A stretch of DNA of 64,000 nt, taken from Allorhizocola sp044869915 (GTDB lineage Bacteria > Actinomycetota > Actinomycetes > Mycobacteriales > Micromonosporaceae). Below the pieces are notes generated by a model. The model worked only from the letters and a program-made list of their open reading frames with translations, was not told the origin of the DNA and did not search any database. This document shows, piece after piece, positions 23,797 to 33,002 of this stretch. Made by a program: the position numbers and the translations under genes. Positions within the stretch are counted from its first letter, which is position 1. Each line of letters begins with the position of its first letter. The stretch spans positions 7,748 to 71,747 of the forward strand of contig JBIOYB010000676.1 in NCBI GenBank assembly GCA_044869915.1, in the 5' to 3' direction.

Positions 23797-25013
23797 GACA
23801 GGCGCTCCACGACCATCGCCATGCCCTGCCCACCGGCGGTGCACATGGTCTCCAGGCCGAACTGCTTGTCGCGGAAGCGAAGCCCGTTGATCAGCGTGGT
23901 GGCGATCCGCGCGCCGGTCATGCCGAACGGGTGGCCCACGGCGATGGCGCCGCCGTGCACGTTGACGCGCTCCGGGTCGATGCCCAGCTGCCGGTAGGAC
24001 GGGATCACCTGTGCGGCGAACGCCTCATTGATCTCCACTAAATCCATGTCGCTCACCGACATGCCCGCATTTGCCAGCGCCCGGCGGCTGGCCTCCACCG
24101 GGCCCAGCCCCATGATTTCCGGGCTGAGCGCGGACACCCCGGTCGCGACGATGCGGGCCAGCGGGGTGATGCCGAGCTCGTGCGCGTAGGTGTCGCTCAT
24201 GACCACCAGTGCCGCCGCGCCGTCGTTGAGCGGGCAGCAGTTCGCGGCCGTCACCGTGCCGTCGGGCATGAAGACCGGTGCGAGCGAGGCGACCTTGTCG
24301 AGAGTGACCCCGGCGCGCGGACCGTCGTCTTTGGAAACCGTCGCGCCATCGGGCAGTGTGACCGGGGTGATGTCGAGGTCGTAGAAGCCGTCGGCGATGG
24401 CCTTCTCCGCGCGGTTTTGGCTGCGCACCGCGAAGTCGTCCTGGTCGGCGCGGCTGACCCCGAAGCGGCCGGCCACGTTTTCGGCGGTGATGCCCATGGC
24501 GATGTAGACGTCCGGCAGGTCGCCGCTCTCGCGCGGGTCGGTCCACACCCCGGCGCCGCCCTCGGCGCGGCGCGCGGTGCGTGCCCGGGCCGGCCCGTAT
24601 CGGGGGTGGTGGGTGTCGGGCATGCCGTCCGCCTTGCCCTTGCCATAGTGGGACACCGATTCGGCCCCGGCGGCGACGAAGGCGTGGCCCTCGCCGGAGC
24701 GGATGGCGTGCATCGCGATCCGCGTGGCCATCAGCGACGAGGCGCAGTAGCGCTGCACCGTCGCGCCGGGCACGCCGTCGAGCCCGAGGTGCAGTGCCAC
24801 CATGCGGGCCAGGTTGTAGCCCTGCTCCCCGGCGGGTTGGGCGCAACCGAGCACGAGGTCGTCGAGCCGGTGCGGGTCGAGCGCGGGCACCTTGGCCAGC
24901 GCGGCCGAGACCATCTGCGTGGCCAGGTCGTCGGCGCGCATGTCGACCAGGGAGCCCTTGTGCGCGCGCCCGATCGGGGATCGGGCGGCCGCGACGATGA
25001 CCGCTTCCGGCAT
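23793..25013 (-). CDS. Acetyl-CoA acetyltransferase / 3-ketoacyl-CoA thiolase
   Basis: A 406-residue thiolase with all active-site parts: nucleophile Cys in VQRYCASS (near residue 90), NEAFA, the GGAIAVGHPFGMTGAR His loop, and the second Cys in LETMCTAGGQG. It cleaves a beta-ketoacyl-CoA with CoA, releasing acetyl- or propionyl-CoA. The gene is in the fadD3 operon, ten bases after the SDR at 25024-25740, and overlaps the following SDR. It is clearly distinct from the FadA6-type thiolase at 27336, so two different chain lengths or branching patterns are probably handled. Confidence 0.88.
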   Translation of the reverse strand: MPEAVIVAAARSPIGRAHKGSLVDMRADDLATQMVSAALAKVPALDPHRLDDLVLGCAQPAGEQGYNLARMVALHLGLDGVPGATVQRYCASSLMATRIAMHAIRSGEGHAFVAAGAESVSHYGKGKADGMPDTHHPRYGPARARTARRAEGGAGVWTDPRESGDLPDVYIAMGITAENVAGRFGVSRADQDDFAVRSQNRAEKAIADGFYDLDITPVTLPDGATVSKDDGPRAGVTLDKVASLAPVFMPDGTVTAANCCPLNDGAAALVVMSDTYAHELGITPLARIVATGVSALSPEIMGLGPVEASRRALANAGMSVSDMDLVEINEAFAAQVIPSYRQLGIDPERVNVHGGAIAVGHPFGMTGARIATTLINGLRFRDKQFGLETMCTAGGQGMAMVVERLS

Positions 25014-25023
25014 TAGACGCTCC

Positions 25024-25740
25024 TCACTGAGTCACCATCCAGCCGCCGTCGACCGGCAGCAGGACTCCGTTGATGTATGCCGCGAGCGGGCTGAGCAGGA
25101 AGAGGATCGCGCCGGCCACGTCATCGGGGGCTCCGGTGCGGCCCATCGGGTTGCGCGCGATGAGGTCCCGCCCCAGGGGCGTTTGCTCAAACCCGGCCAT
25201 CCGCGGCGTCGCGATGAACCCGGGCGCGATGGCATTGGCCCGCACCTCCGGCGCCATTCTCGTTGCCAGATAACGGGTGTACCCAGCGATGGCGGCCTTT
25301 CCCGCCGAGTACCAAGGCGAGTCGGTGCCCACGAAGTTGCCCGCGACCGAGGCGATGTTGACCACGGCCGACCCCGCCGGTGGCCGTGTTGCCAGCCACG
25401 CCTCGGTGACCAGGCGGACGCTGCCCACCGTGAGCGCCATGGCCTCGTCGAAGCCGAGCGGGCTGGCGCTTGACGGTCCGGCGTTGTTCACCAGATAGGC
25501 GGCCGGGCCGGCGGCGGCGATGGCCTCGCGCACGGCATCGGGGTCGCTCACGTCGGCCGTGACACCGACCGCGACCCCGCCTGCTCCTTCGATGGCGTGC
25601 ACGGCTTCGTCCGTACCCGCCAAATCCCAAGCGACCACCCGCAACCCGCAGCCGGCGGCGAGCAATGCCGTGGACCTCCCTATGCCGCTGCCCGCACCGG
25701 TGATGATGACTGTTTGACCGGGAGGGAAAGCAAGCGGCAT
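25024..25740 (-). CDS. Short-chain dehydrogenase/reductase (SDR)
   Basis: A 238-residue classical SDR: cofactor loop GAGSGIG, NNAG, catalytic Ser in NIASVAG, YSAGK, and a C-terminal PVDGGWMVTQ. ATG 25740 shares its A with the TGA of fadD3 (TGATG), so the two are translationally coupled. It is expected to oxidise or reduce a hydroxyl/keto group on a steroid-derived acyl-CoA. Which of the several SDRs in the cluster is the IpdF-type 5-hydroxy-HIC-CoA dehydrogenase cannot be decided by reading alone. Confidence 0.8.
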   Translation of the reverse strand: MPLAFPPGQTVIITGAGSGIGRSTALLAAGCGLRVVAWDLAGTDEAVHAIEGAGGVAVGVTADVSDPDAVREAIAAAGPAAYLVNNAGPSSASPLGFDEAMALTVGSVRLVTEAWLATRPPAGSAVVNIASVAGNFVGTDSPWYSAGKAAIAGYTRYLATRMAPEVRANAIAPGFIATPRMAGFEQTPLGRDLIARNPMGRTGAPDDVAGAILFLLSPLAAYINGVLLPVDGGWMVTQ

Positions 25741-27290
25741 CAATGGCGTAGCTCTCTCTTGAGCACTTTGCCGGTCGCGTTGCGCGGCAACTCCTCCAGG
25801 AACACCACCGAGCGGGGCACCTTGTAGTTGGCCAGGCGCTCACGGCAAAACTCGATCAGCTCAGCCTCGGTCGCCGGGGTGGAAGGACGCCGCACGACAT
25901 AGGCCCGGCCCACCTCGCCCAGCCGCTCGTCGGGGACGCCGATCACCGCCACTTCGGCGACCGCTGCATGGCGCACCAGCGTCTGCTCGATCTCGGCCGG
26001 ATAGGTGTTGAACCCGCCCACGATGAACATGTCCTTGAGCCGGTCGGTGATGCGCAGATATCCCCGCTCGTCGAGCACGCCCACGTCACCGGTGTGCAGC
26101 CAGCCTTGCGCGTCAACGGTTTCGGCGGTCGCGACCGGATCCTCGAAGTAGCCCAGCATCACGTTGTACCCGCGCACCAGCACCTCGCCGGGCTCGCCCG
26201 GTGGCAGCGGCGTGCCGTCGGGTCCGGCCACCCTCACCTCCACACCCGGGATCGCCGGGCCGCTGGTCGTGGCGACGACCACGGGATCGTCCGTGGGGTG
26301 GCACATCGTGACCGTGCCGCACGACTCGGTCAGCCCGTAGGCAGTGACCACGGTGGCCAGGCGAAGCTCGGAGCGCAGCCGCTCGATGAGCACCACGGGG
26401 ACTGTCGTGGCCCCGGTCACCGCCACGCGCAGGGTGGACAGGTCGTGCTCGCCGCGTGCCGGATGGTCCAAAATGGACGTGAGCAGGGTCGGCGGGCCGG
26501 GCAGCACCGTGATGCGTTCTCGCGCCACGAGCTCCAGGGTGGCGGCCACGTCGAAGATCGGCTGCGGCACGATGGTCGCGCCGCGCAGCAGGCAGGCGAT
26601 GATCCCCGCCTTGTAGCCGAACGTGTTGAAGAACGGGTTGACCAGCAGGTAGCGGTCGCCGTCGCGCACCGTGGCGAGCTCGCTCCACGCCACGTAGACC
26701 GCCGTGCTCTGCCCGTGGGTGAGCATCGCGCCTTTGGGCCGGCCCGTGGTGCCGGAGGTGAAGAAGATGTCGGAGATGTCCTCGGGCCGCACGGCCTCGG
26801 CCCGCGCGTCCGCCTCTGCCGCCGGGACTTTTGCGCCCGCCGCGACGAAGTCGTCCCATCCATGTTCTCCGTCTTCGCCGAAGGTGACGATGGTCGACAG
26901 CTCGGGTAGGTCCTCGCCGTCGAGCATGGCGACGTAACCGTTGCCGAGAAAGCCGTCGTGGACGACCAGCGCGCGTGCCCCGGTCTTGCCGAGAATGTAT
27001 CCGGCCTCAAAACCTTTAAATCTTGTGTTCAGCGGTACGAGGACGGCACCCGCGCTCACGACGCCCATCGCGGCCACCACCCAGCGCCAGCCGTTGGGAG
27101 CCCAGATGGCGACCCGGTCGCCGGGCTCGATGCCCGCGGCGATGAGCGCGCGGCTGAAGTCGCGCACCGCGTCGGCGAGCCCGGCGAAGCTCAGGCGCAC
27201 GTCGCCGTCCACCACAGCCTCGCGATCCGGGTACCTTCGGGCGCAGGCCGTGACGAGCGCGGGAAGGGTACGGGAGGCGAGCGGTTCCAT
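25740..27290 (-). CDS. fadD3: HIP-CoA ligase FadD3
   Basis: A 516-residue acyl-CoA synthetase. TSGTTGRPKGA (178-188) is the phosphate loop, followed by AYGLTESCG and a C-terminal RNATGKVLKREL with the catalytic lysine. Sequence and context (divergent from a FadA6-type thiolase, close to kstR2 and ipdAB) identify it as FadD3, which activates 3aα-H-4α(3'-propanoate)-7aβ-methylhexahydro-1,5-indanedione (HIP) to HIP-CoA, the entry step for steroid C/D-ring breakdown and the source of the KstR2 inducer. ATG 27290 is the natural start. The start-to-start gap with fadA6 holds a KstR2-like site. Confidence 0.85.
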   Translation of the reverse strand: MEPLASRTLPALVTACARRYPDREAVVDGDVRLSFAGLADAVRDFSRALIAAGIEPGDRVAIWAPNGWRWVVAAMGVVSAGAVLVPLNTRFKGFEAGYILGKTGARALVVHDGFLGNGYVAMLDGEDLPELSTIVTFGEDGEHGWDDFVAAGAKVPAAEADARAEAVRPEDISDIFFTSGTTGRPKGAMLTHGQSTAVYVAWSELATVRDGDRYLLVNPFFNTFGYKAGIIACLLRGATIVPQPIFDVAATLELVARERITVLPGPPTLLTSILDHPARGEHDLSTLRVAVTGATTVPVVLIERLRSELRLATVVTAYGLTESCGTVTMCHPTDDPVVVATTSGPAIPGVEVRVAGPDGTPLPPGEPGEVLVRGYNVMLGYFEDPVATAETVDAQGWLHTGDVGVLDERGYLRITDRLKDMFIVGGFNTYPAEIEQTLVRHAAVAEVAVIGVPDERLGEVGRAYVVRRPSTPATEAELIEFCRERLANYKVPRSVVFLEELPRNATGKVLKRELRH

Positions 27291-27302
27291 GGCGCAGAGC
27301 TT

Positions 27303-27320
27303 ACCAAGCGAGCGCTTGCT
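27303..27320. promoter_or_regulatory. Composite KstR2-like operator between fadD3 and fadA6
   Basis: ACCAAGCGAGCGCTTGCT contains perfect CAAGCG/CGCTTG arms two bases apart. The 14-mer at 27307-27320 (AGCGAGCGCTTGCT) matches AnCAAGnnCTTGnT with one mismatch. With only 45 bases between the two start codons, one bound repressor would silence both directions. Confidence 0.6.
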
Positions 27321-27335
27321 TGATAAGGTGCGAGT

Positions 27336-28487
27336 GTGTCCGAGGCATACCTGATCGACGCCGTCCGCACGCCCGTCGGCCGGCGCGGCGGCGCCCTGGC
27401 CGGGGCGCACCCGGCCGATCTCGGCGCGCACGTCCTGCGCGCCCTCGTGGAGCGCACCGGCATCGACCCCGCCGCCGTCGACGACGTCATCTTCGGCTGC
27501 GTCGACACGATCGGGCCGCAGGCCGGCAACATCGCACGCACCAGTTGGCTCGCGGCCGGGCTGCCCGAGGCCGTGCCCGGGGTGACCGTCGACCGCCAGT
27601 GCGGGTCGTCGCAGCAGGCGCTGCACTTCGCCGCGCAGGCCGTGCTCTCGGCGACGGCCGGGCTCGTGGTGGCCGGCGGCGTACAGAATATGAGCGCCAT
27701 CCCCATCGCGGCCGCCATGACCGCCGGGGGCGCCTACGGCTTCGGCGATCCGTTCTCCGGCTCGATCGGCTGGCGCGCACGCTACGGCGATCAGGAGATC
27801 TCGCAGTTCCGTGCGGCCGAGCTGATCGCCGCGAAGTGGGGGCTGTCCCGCGCCGAGATGGAGGAGTTCGCGCTCGAGTCGCACCGGCGTGCGCTCCAGG
27901 CCATCGACGAGGGCCGCTTCGCCCGCGAAATCGTCGCCTACCAAGGCTTTTCTGCTGACGAGGGCCCGCGCCGCGACACGTCGCTGGAGAAGATGGCCGC
28001 ACTGCGCACGCTGACCGAGGGCGGCCGGGTGACGGCGGCCCTGGCGAGCCAGATCTCCGACGGCGCCGCCGCGATCCTCGTCGCCTCCCCCGAGGCGGTG
28101 AAGACGCACGGCCTCACCCCACGCGCCCGCATCCACCACATCTCGGTGCGCGCGGACGATCCGGTCTACATGCTCACCGGCCCGATCCCGGCCACGTCGT
28201 TCGCGTTGGACAAGGCGGGGCTGAGCATCGGCGACATCGACCTCGTCGAAATCAACGAGGCGTTCGCACCGGTCGTGCTCGCCTGGCAGCAGGAGACCGG
28301 CGCCGACCCGGCACGGGTCAACGTCAACGGCGGCGCGATCGCGCTCGGGCACCCGCTCGGCGCCACCGGCGCGCGGCTGATGACCACTTTGCTGTACGAG
28401 CTGGAACGCACCGGCGGGCGGTATGGTCTGCAGACCATGTGCGAAGGTGGGGGGACAGCCAATGTCACCATCGTCGAACGGCTTTGA
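27336..28487 (+). CDS. fadA6: FadA6-type 3-ketoacyl-CoA thiolase
   Basis: A 383-residue thiolase beginning MSEAYLIDAVRTPVGRRGG, with nucleophile Cys in DRQCGSSQQA, NEAFA, GGAIALGHPLGATGAR and the second Cys in LQTMCEGGG. The N-terminal half follows mycobacterial FadA6 closely from memory. FadA6 acts late in C/D-ring catabolism, cleaving the beta-keto product of the opened ring fragment. GTG 27336 is preceded by AAGGTG. The next gene starts 26 bases inside its 3' end. Confidence 0.85.
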   Translation: MSEAYLIDAVRTPVGRRGGALAGAHPADLGAHVLRALVERTGIDPAAVDDVIFGCVDTIGPQAGNIARTSWLAAGLPEAVPGVTVDRQCGSSQQALHFAAQAVLSATAGLVVAGGVQNMSAIPIAAAMTAGGAYGFGDPFSGSIGWRARYGDQEISQFRAAELIAAKWGLSRAEMEEFALESHRRALQAIDEGRFAREIVAYQGFSADEGPRRDTSLEKMAALRTLTEGGRVTAALASQISDGAAAILVASPEAVKTHGLTPRARIHHISVRADDPVYMLTGPIPATSFALDKAGLSIGDIDLVEINEAFAPVVLAWQQETGADPARVNVNGGAIALGHPLGATGARLMTTLLYELERTGGRYGLQTMCEGGGTANVTIVERL

Positions 28488-29262
28488 CCTGACGGGTCGT
28501 GCGGTCCTGGTGACCGGCGGCACGCGCGGCATCGGCCGGGCCATCGCCGAGGCGTTCGCCAAAGCCGGTGCGGCCGTGGAGGTTTGCGGCCGTCGCGAGC
28601 CCCAACGCGCGCTGCCGCCGGGTGTCTGCTTCACCGCCGCAGACGTCCGTGACCCCGCGCAGGCGGCCGAGTTCGTAGCGGCGGTGGCGCGGCGGCACGG
28701 CCGGCTCGACATCGTGGTGAACAACGCGGGCGGCTCACCCAACGTGCCGGCGGCCACAGCCTCGCCCAACCTGGTGACCTCCGTGATCCGCCTCAACCTG
28801 CTGGCGCCCTTCTTCGTCGGCCAGGCCGCCAACGCGGTGATGCAGGAGCAGGACACCGGCGGGCTCATCCTCAACATCGGCAGCGTCTCGGCGACCCGGC
28901 CCGCGCCGGGCACGGCCGCCTACGCGGCGGCCAAGGCGGGGCTGCTCACCCTGACCCAGGCGCTGGCGCTGGAATGGGCGCCCAAGGTGCGCGTCAACTG
29001 TGTCACGGCCGGTGTCGTGCGTACCGAGGACACCGCCGAGCACTACGGCGGCGAGGAGGCACTCGCAGCGGTCGCGGCGACGGTGCCGTTGGGGCGCATG
29101 GCCACCCCGGCCGACATCGCCGACGCCTGCCTGCTGCTGGCCTCGCCGCTGGCCGGATACGTCAGCGGCGCCAACCTGGTGGTCGACGGCGGCGGACAGC
29201 TGCCCGCCTATTCACTGACGGCCGATCCTATTTGGACGGAGAGGACCATGCGCTTGCGATAA
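28462..29262 (+). CDS. Short-chain dehydrogenase/reductase (SDR)
   Basis: A 266-residue classical SDR with TGGTRGIG cofactor loop, NNAGGSP, the catalytic YAAAK and the VDGGGQ end. Its ATG (28462) lies within the end of fadA6 behind GGTGGGG, so it is co-expressed with the thiolase under the KstR2-like site. In mycobacteria an SDR of the KstR2 regulon is also encoded near fadA6, so this is one candidate for the IpdF-type dehydrogenase. Confidence 0.8.
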   Translation: MSPSSNGFDLTGRAVLVTGGTRGIGRAIAEAFAKAGAAVEVCGRREPQRALPPGVCFTAADVRDPAQAAEFVAAVARRHGRLDIVVNNAGGSPNVPAATASPNLVTSVIRLNLLAPFFVGQAANAVMQEQDTGGLILNIGSVSATRPAPGTAAYAAAKAGLLTLTQALALEWAPKVRVNCVTAGVVRTEDTAEHYGGEEALAAVAATVPLGRMATPADIADACLLLASPLAGYVSGANLVVDGGGQLPAYSLTADPIWTERTMRLR

Positions 29263-29288
29263 GGTGACCGGTCGGCGACCCTGGGTCC

Positions 29289-29924
29289 ATGCAACAGCAC
29301 GGTCGTCGCAATTGGATCGTCCCTGTCGCCGTCCTGGGCGGGGCCGCTGCCCTCCTGGCCTTCGTGCTTTGCGTCGGCGTGGGATTCGTGACTTTACGAC
29401 CGCTGCTGGCCAACCGGACGTCGCCGTCGCCCTCACCGTCGCCATCGCGCGTCGCCGCCAGCCCGCCCGCGGCCGTCCCGCCCAGCCGTCCGCCATCGGA
29501 GTGCCTGATCGGCGCCTGGCAGGAGGTGTCCTATCAGGGCCAGGTGTCATTGGACGGCGTGCAATCCACCATCGCCTTCACCGGCGGCAAGGGGGTCCGC
29601 ACCTGGGCGGCGAACGGGACCTTCAGCGAGGTCTCCGAGGGCACGGTCTATCAGGGCACCGCGTCAGGTGATACGTGGGAACTGGTGCAAAACGGCCAAG
29701 CGACGCTGACCTATGTCGCCGACGACAAGGAGATCCGCTACACCAACCCGAAGAACAGCGGCACCTACGTGTGGAAGCGCAATGGCAAGGTCCACTCGCA
29801 GGGGGCCTACACCTGGATCACGGAGCCGGAGCGTTATGACTGCCTCCGAGACGAGCTGCGCCTGTATGGCGACGACTGGACCGCGGTATACAAGCGGATC
29901 GTGCCACCGGGAGTCCCGGTCTAG
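29289..29924 (+). CDS. Membrane-anchored protein with lipocalin-like extracellular part, unknown
   Basis: A 211-residue protein: a short basic N-terminus, one hydrophobic helix (about 11-38), a Ser-Pro linker (SPSPSPSP, near 45-52), and a C-terminal beta-rich region of about 140 residues (CLIGAWQEVSYQ at its start) resembling small lipocalin-like domains of actinobacterial cell-surface proteins. No catalytic motif. It follows the steroid SDR by 26 bases but shows no functional link. Confidence 0.6.
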   Translation: MQQHGRRNWIVPVAVLGGAAALLAFVLCVGVGFVTLRPLLANRTSPSPSPSPSRVAASPPAAVPPSRPPSECLIGAWQEVSYQGQVSLDGVQSTIAFTGGKGVRTWAANGTFSEVSEGTVYQGTASGDTWELVQNGQATLTYVADDKEIRYTNPKNSGTYVWKRNGKVHSQGAYTWITEPERYDCLRDELRLYGDDWTAVYKRIVPPGVPV

Positions 29925-29944
29925 CGACTGGCCGTGCTCGTCAT

Positions 29945-30298
29945 TCAGTCCGTCTCGTTGGGGTGCCCAGTCCCCGCGTATGTGATCCAGGCGGTCCGGC
30001 GCTCATCGTCGATCAAATACCAGATCCTGCCACCGCCGGTAACCTCGTACTGCCAACGCTCGTGCGCCTGACCCTTCCACGAACCCGTGGCCAGCGCACC
30101 CTTTAGCCGGTGATGGCGTTCGGGCGACGACATCGACCTAGGCGTCGCCCGGATCGCGTCAAAGGCTCGCCTCAGATTTGCCGGTGCCTGCCGGGCAAGG
30201 TGCTCCCAGCCCTCCACAGCCGCCGAGTTGGCGAACCGCACATCGAACTCGCCATCCACCGGCGGCGGAGCCGCCCGATCGCCCCGCTTCGGACTCAC
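29945..30298 (-). CDS. RelE/ParE-like toxin of a type II toxin-antitoxin pair
   Basis: A 117-residue basic protein. WEHLARQAPANLRRAFDAI, HRLKGALATG and the C-terminal WQYEVTGGGRIWYLIDDE segment, ending in TAWITYAGTGHP, follow the fold order of RelE/ParE toxins, in an actinobacterial variant usually annotated as a toxin or hypothetical. Its ATG overlaps the stop of the upstream gene (ATGA), the standard antitoxin-toxin arrangement. It would act on ribosome-bound mRNA or on gyrase; the sequence does not decide which. Confidence 0.6.
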   Translation of the reverse strand: MSPKRGDRAAPPPVDGEFDVRFANSAAVEGWEHLARQAPANLRRAFDAIRATPRSMSSPERHHRLKGALATGSWKGQAHERWQYEVTGGGRIWYLIDDERRTAWITYAGTGHPNETD

Positions 30299-30777
30299 CG
30301 CCCATCCTCCGGAACCACCGCCGGCCCGAGATCGCCCTCCGGCTCACGGGAGAGGATCTCGAGCAGCACCGGATCGGCATATACCTCGGCCGTGTGCCGC
30401 CACTGCGTCAGCAGCACCGCCACCGGAGACAGATTCTCCAGCGACGCCGCGCCCTGAACCACCGTCACCAACTCCGACACCAACTGATCCAGATCAGCCT
30501 CCGGCAGGAATGTCGCCCACGGAAGCGCCTCCACCACGATCCGCCGCACGACCTCCACGGGCTGCGAGCGCACCAACACCGCCAACAACCTGGCCGTGAA
30601 GTCCACGACCGCACCGTCGCGCTCCATCTGATCGATCCGCATCAGGACAAGATCACCCGCGTCGCGACGGCGCAGCCGTAACGCCCGCACCACATTCAGC
30701 CGATCCGCAGCGGCCCCTGGCCGGTGCAGAAACTCGCTGAACGGCAAATCCTCAAAGATCGCCACCACGACATCCAC
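30295..30777 (-). CDS. Phd-like antitoxin partner
   Basis: A 160-residue protein. PFSEFLHRP followed by ALRLRRRDAGDLVLM resembles the Phd/YefM strand-helix pattern found in actinobacterial prevent-host-death antitoxins (a fselLrrP segment, then vxLrRRDaxdLvL). The C-terminal half is helical and would wrap the toxin. The start is uncertain; GTG 30777 is proposed because the pattern begins right after it. The pair sits between two steroid-catabolic transcription units and is oriented with the acyl-CoA dehydrogenase genes upstream. Confidence 0.5.
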   Translation of the reverse strand: MDVVVAIFEDLPFSEFLHRPGAAADRLNVVRALRLRRRDAGDLVLMRIDQMERDGAVVDFTARLLAVLVRSQPVEVVRRIVVEALPWATFLPEADLDQLVSELVTVVQGAASLENLSPVAVLLTQWRHTAEVYADPVLLEILSREPEGDLGPAVVPEDGR

Positions 30778-30830
30778 ACTACCGTGGAAGTCCCGCTTTC
30801 CGCCAGCATCGCAGCTCCGAGGCTGGTCCG

Positions 30831-31808
30831 TTAGATGCCGGCGAGCGCTGCTATCTCGCGGCGGAGGGTGGCTGGGTCGCCGAAGAGCTGGAGGTTGGCG
30901 GTGGCCCGCTTGAAATAGCGGTGTGCCGGGTGCTCCCAGGTGAAGCCGATGCCGCCGTGCAGCTGGATGCTCTCGGCCGTGATGGCGTAGGCCGCCTGGG
31001 TCGCCACGAGCTTGCCGATCCGTGCGGCCACGGCGCTGTCGGGCGCGCCGCTCTCGACGGCACGCAAGGCATGCCAGGCCGCCGACGTCGCCGCCTCCGA
31101 CCGCACATGCAGGTCGGCCACGCGATGCCGCAGCGCCTGGAAGGAGGCCAGCGGCACGCCGAACTGCTTGCGGGTCAACAGAAAGTCGACGGTCATCGCC
31201 AGGCTCGCCCGCGCCACACCGACCGACTCCACCGCCAGCAGCGCCCGGGCCACGTCGAGCGCGCGCTCCACGGACGCCTCCAGCCGCACGGCCGGGGTGG
31301 CGGCGAAGGTGCACCGGGCCAGCGGGCGGCTTTGGTCCAGCGTCTCGTGCGCTCGCTTTTCGGCGCCTTCCGCTAGGTAGAGCCCCAGTTTGCCGTCGCA
31401 GACGGCGCTCACCACGAAGACGTCGGCGCGGGCGCCATCGGTGACATAGTCCTTGACGCCGTCGAGCACGTAACCGTCGCCGGTCCGGGTGGCCGTGCAC
31501 TCCGGCGCGCCGAGAGCCAGGGTCGCCACCCGCTCACCGGCCGCGACAGCGGGCAGGATCGGTTGCCCCGCCAGCAGCGCCGCACCGGCCACAGTGGACA
31601 GATAGGGCTCCGCCAGCAGCACCGCACCGGCCTCCTCCACGACGACGCCCACCTCGATCAGCGACGCACCGAAGCCACCATCCTCCTCCGCCACCGCGAG
31701 CGCGGTCGCCCCGATCTCGGCGGCCAGGACAGTCCACAGTGGACGACCCTTCGCGAACGCCGCGCGCACGGTCGCGCGCAGCTCCTCCTGCTCCGGCGTG
31801 AACGTCAC
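30831..31808 (-). CDS. Acyl-CoA dehydrogenase, beta-type subunit of a heteromeric pair
   Basis: A 325-residue acyl-CoA dehydrogenase, shorter than the usual 380 residues, with FGVPLASFQALRHRVADLH and IQLHGGIGFTWEHPAHRYFKR near its end. In steroid-degrading actinobacteria such short FadE proteins pair with a full-length partner to form alpha2beta2 enzymes (FadE31/FadE32/FadE33 and FadE28/FadE29 types). The GTG start overlaps the stop of the full-length partner (GTGA). The pair introduces a double bond into a ring-derived acyl-CoA thioester. Which intermediate is used cannot be told. Confidence 0.82.
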   Translation of the reverse strand: MTFTPEQEELRATVRAAFAKGRPLWTVLAAEIGATALAVAEEDGGFGASLIEVGVVVEEAGAVLLAEPYLSTVAGAALLAGQPILPAVAAGERVATLALGAPECTATRTGDGYVLDGVKDYVTDGARADVFVVSAVCDGKLGLYLAEGAEKRAHETLDQSRPLARCTFAATPAVRLEASVERALDVARALLAVESVGVARASLAMTVDFLLTRKQFGVPLASFQALRHRVADLHVRSEAATSAAWHALRAVESGAPDSAVAARIGKLVATQAAYAITAESIQLHGGIGFTWEHPAHRYFKRATANLQLFGDPATLRREIAALAGI

Positions 31809-32932
31809 CGCGCCCTCCCGAGCAGGTGGTTGGCGATGATGTTGCGCTGGATCTCGTTTGACCCGCCATAGATGGTGTCGGAGCGGGTGAACAGGAACAG
31901 CCGCTGCGCGTCGGTCAGCTCGCCCGGCACGATCATGCCGTCCGGCCCGGCGACCTCCATCGCCAGCTCACCGAGCCGCTGATGCCACGGCGCCCACAGC
32001 AGCTTGGCCACCGACGCCTCCACGCCCGGGGTCTGCCCCGGCGGCGTGTCCAGCGTGCGCAACGCCTGATAGCGCAACACCTCCAGCCCGATCCACGCGT
32101 CCACAAGCGCGTCCCGGTGCCGGTCCAGCGAGCCGCCTTCCCCCGCGGCGGCGATGACCTGGTCGAGCTCGCGAGCGAAGCCGATCTGCTGGCCCAGCGT
32201 GGCCACCCCGCGCTCGAAACCGAGCGTGCCGGTGGCCACCCGCCAGCCGTCGCCGGGCTGCCCGACGATGTTGGCCGCCTCGGTCACCGCGTCGTCGAAA
32301 AACACCTCGTTGAACTCCGACGAGCCGGTCAGCTGCACGATCGGGCGCACGTCGACGCCGGGCTGACGCATCGGCATCAGAAAATATGATAGCCCTTGAT
32401 GTTTGGGCGCCGACGGATCGGTGCGTGCCAGCACGAAACACCAGTCCGCGATGTGGGCCAGCGACGTCCACACCTTCTGCCCGGTGACCCGCCACCGGTC
32501 GCCGTCGAGGACGGCGCGAGTGCTCACGGCGGCCAGGTCCGAACCCGCGTCCGGCTCCGAATATCCTTGGCACCACAGCTCTTCGGCGCGCGCGATGGGT
32601 GGCAGGAAGCGCTCCTGCTGCTCCTGCGTGCCGAAGGCGATCAGGGTCGGGGCGAGCAGGTATTCGCCGATGTGACTCAGCCGGCCCGGGCCGCCCGCCC
32701 TCGCGTACTCCTCAAAAAAGACGACCTGCTCGGCGACGCCGGCACCGCGCCCCCACGGCTGCGGCCAGGCCAGGCCGATCCAGCCGCCCGCGGCCAGCTC
32801 GCGCTCCCACTCGGCGCGCAGCTCGATCTGCTCGTGCTCGCGCCCGGGGCCGCCCGAACCGACCAGCGGCGCGAACCGCCCGGTCAGGTGCTCGGCCAGC
32901 CATGTGCGGACCTCGGTGCGAAAGTCCATCAT
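31805..32932 (-). CDS. Acyl-CoA dehydrogenase, alpha-type subunit of a heteromeric pair
   Basis: A 375-residue acyl-CoA dehydrogenase. WCQGYSEPDAGSDLAAV is the FAD/acyl-CoA signature, VTGQKVWTSLAH follows, and the C-terminal IYGGSNEIQRNIIANHLLG contains the flavin-contact motif. Two adjacent ATGs (32932 and 32929) are possible starts. It is divergent from the SDR at 33033, with a perfect KstR2 box between. It is comparable in length to FadE30 and FadE31, which both belong to the KstR2 regulon; the adjacent short subunit favours the FadE31-type arrangement. Confidence 0.82.
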   Translation of the reverse strand: MMDFRTEVRTWLAEHLTGRFAPLVGSGGPGREHEQIELRAEWERELAAGGWIGLAWPQPWGRGAGVAEQVVFFEEYARAGGPGRLSHIGEYLLAPTLIAFGTQEQQERFLPPIARAEELWCQGYSEPDAGSDLAAVSTRAVLDGDRWRVTGQKVWTSLAHIADWCFVLARTDPSAPKHQGLSYFLMPMRQPGVDVRPIVQLTGSSEFNEVFFDDAVTEAANIVGQPGDGWRVATGTLGFERGVATLGQQIGFARELDQVIAAAGEGGSLDRHRDALVDAWIGLEVLRYQALRTLDTPPGQTPGVEASVAKLLWAPWHQRLGELAMEVAGPDGMIVPGELTDAQRLFLFTRSDTIYGGSNEIQRNIIANHLLGRAR

Positions 32933-33002
32933 GACGACATCATCTTCTGGTATCCCGCCATTTTGTGCGCGGCAAGCGCTCCCAGCTTCACGGCGGTAGC
33001 GT

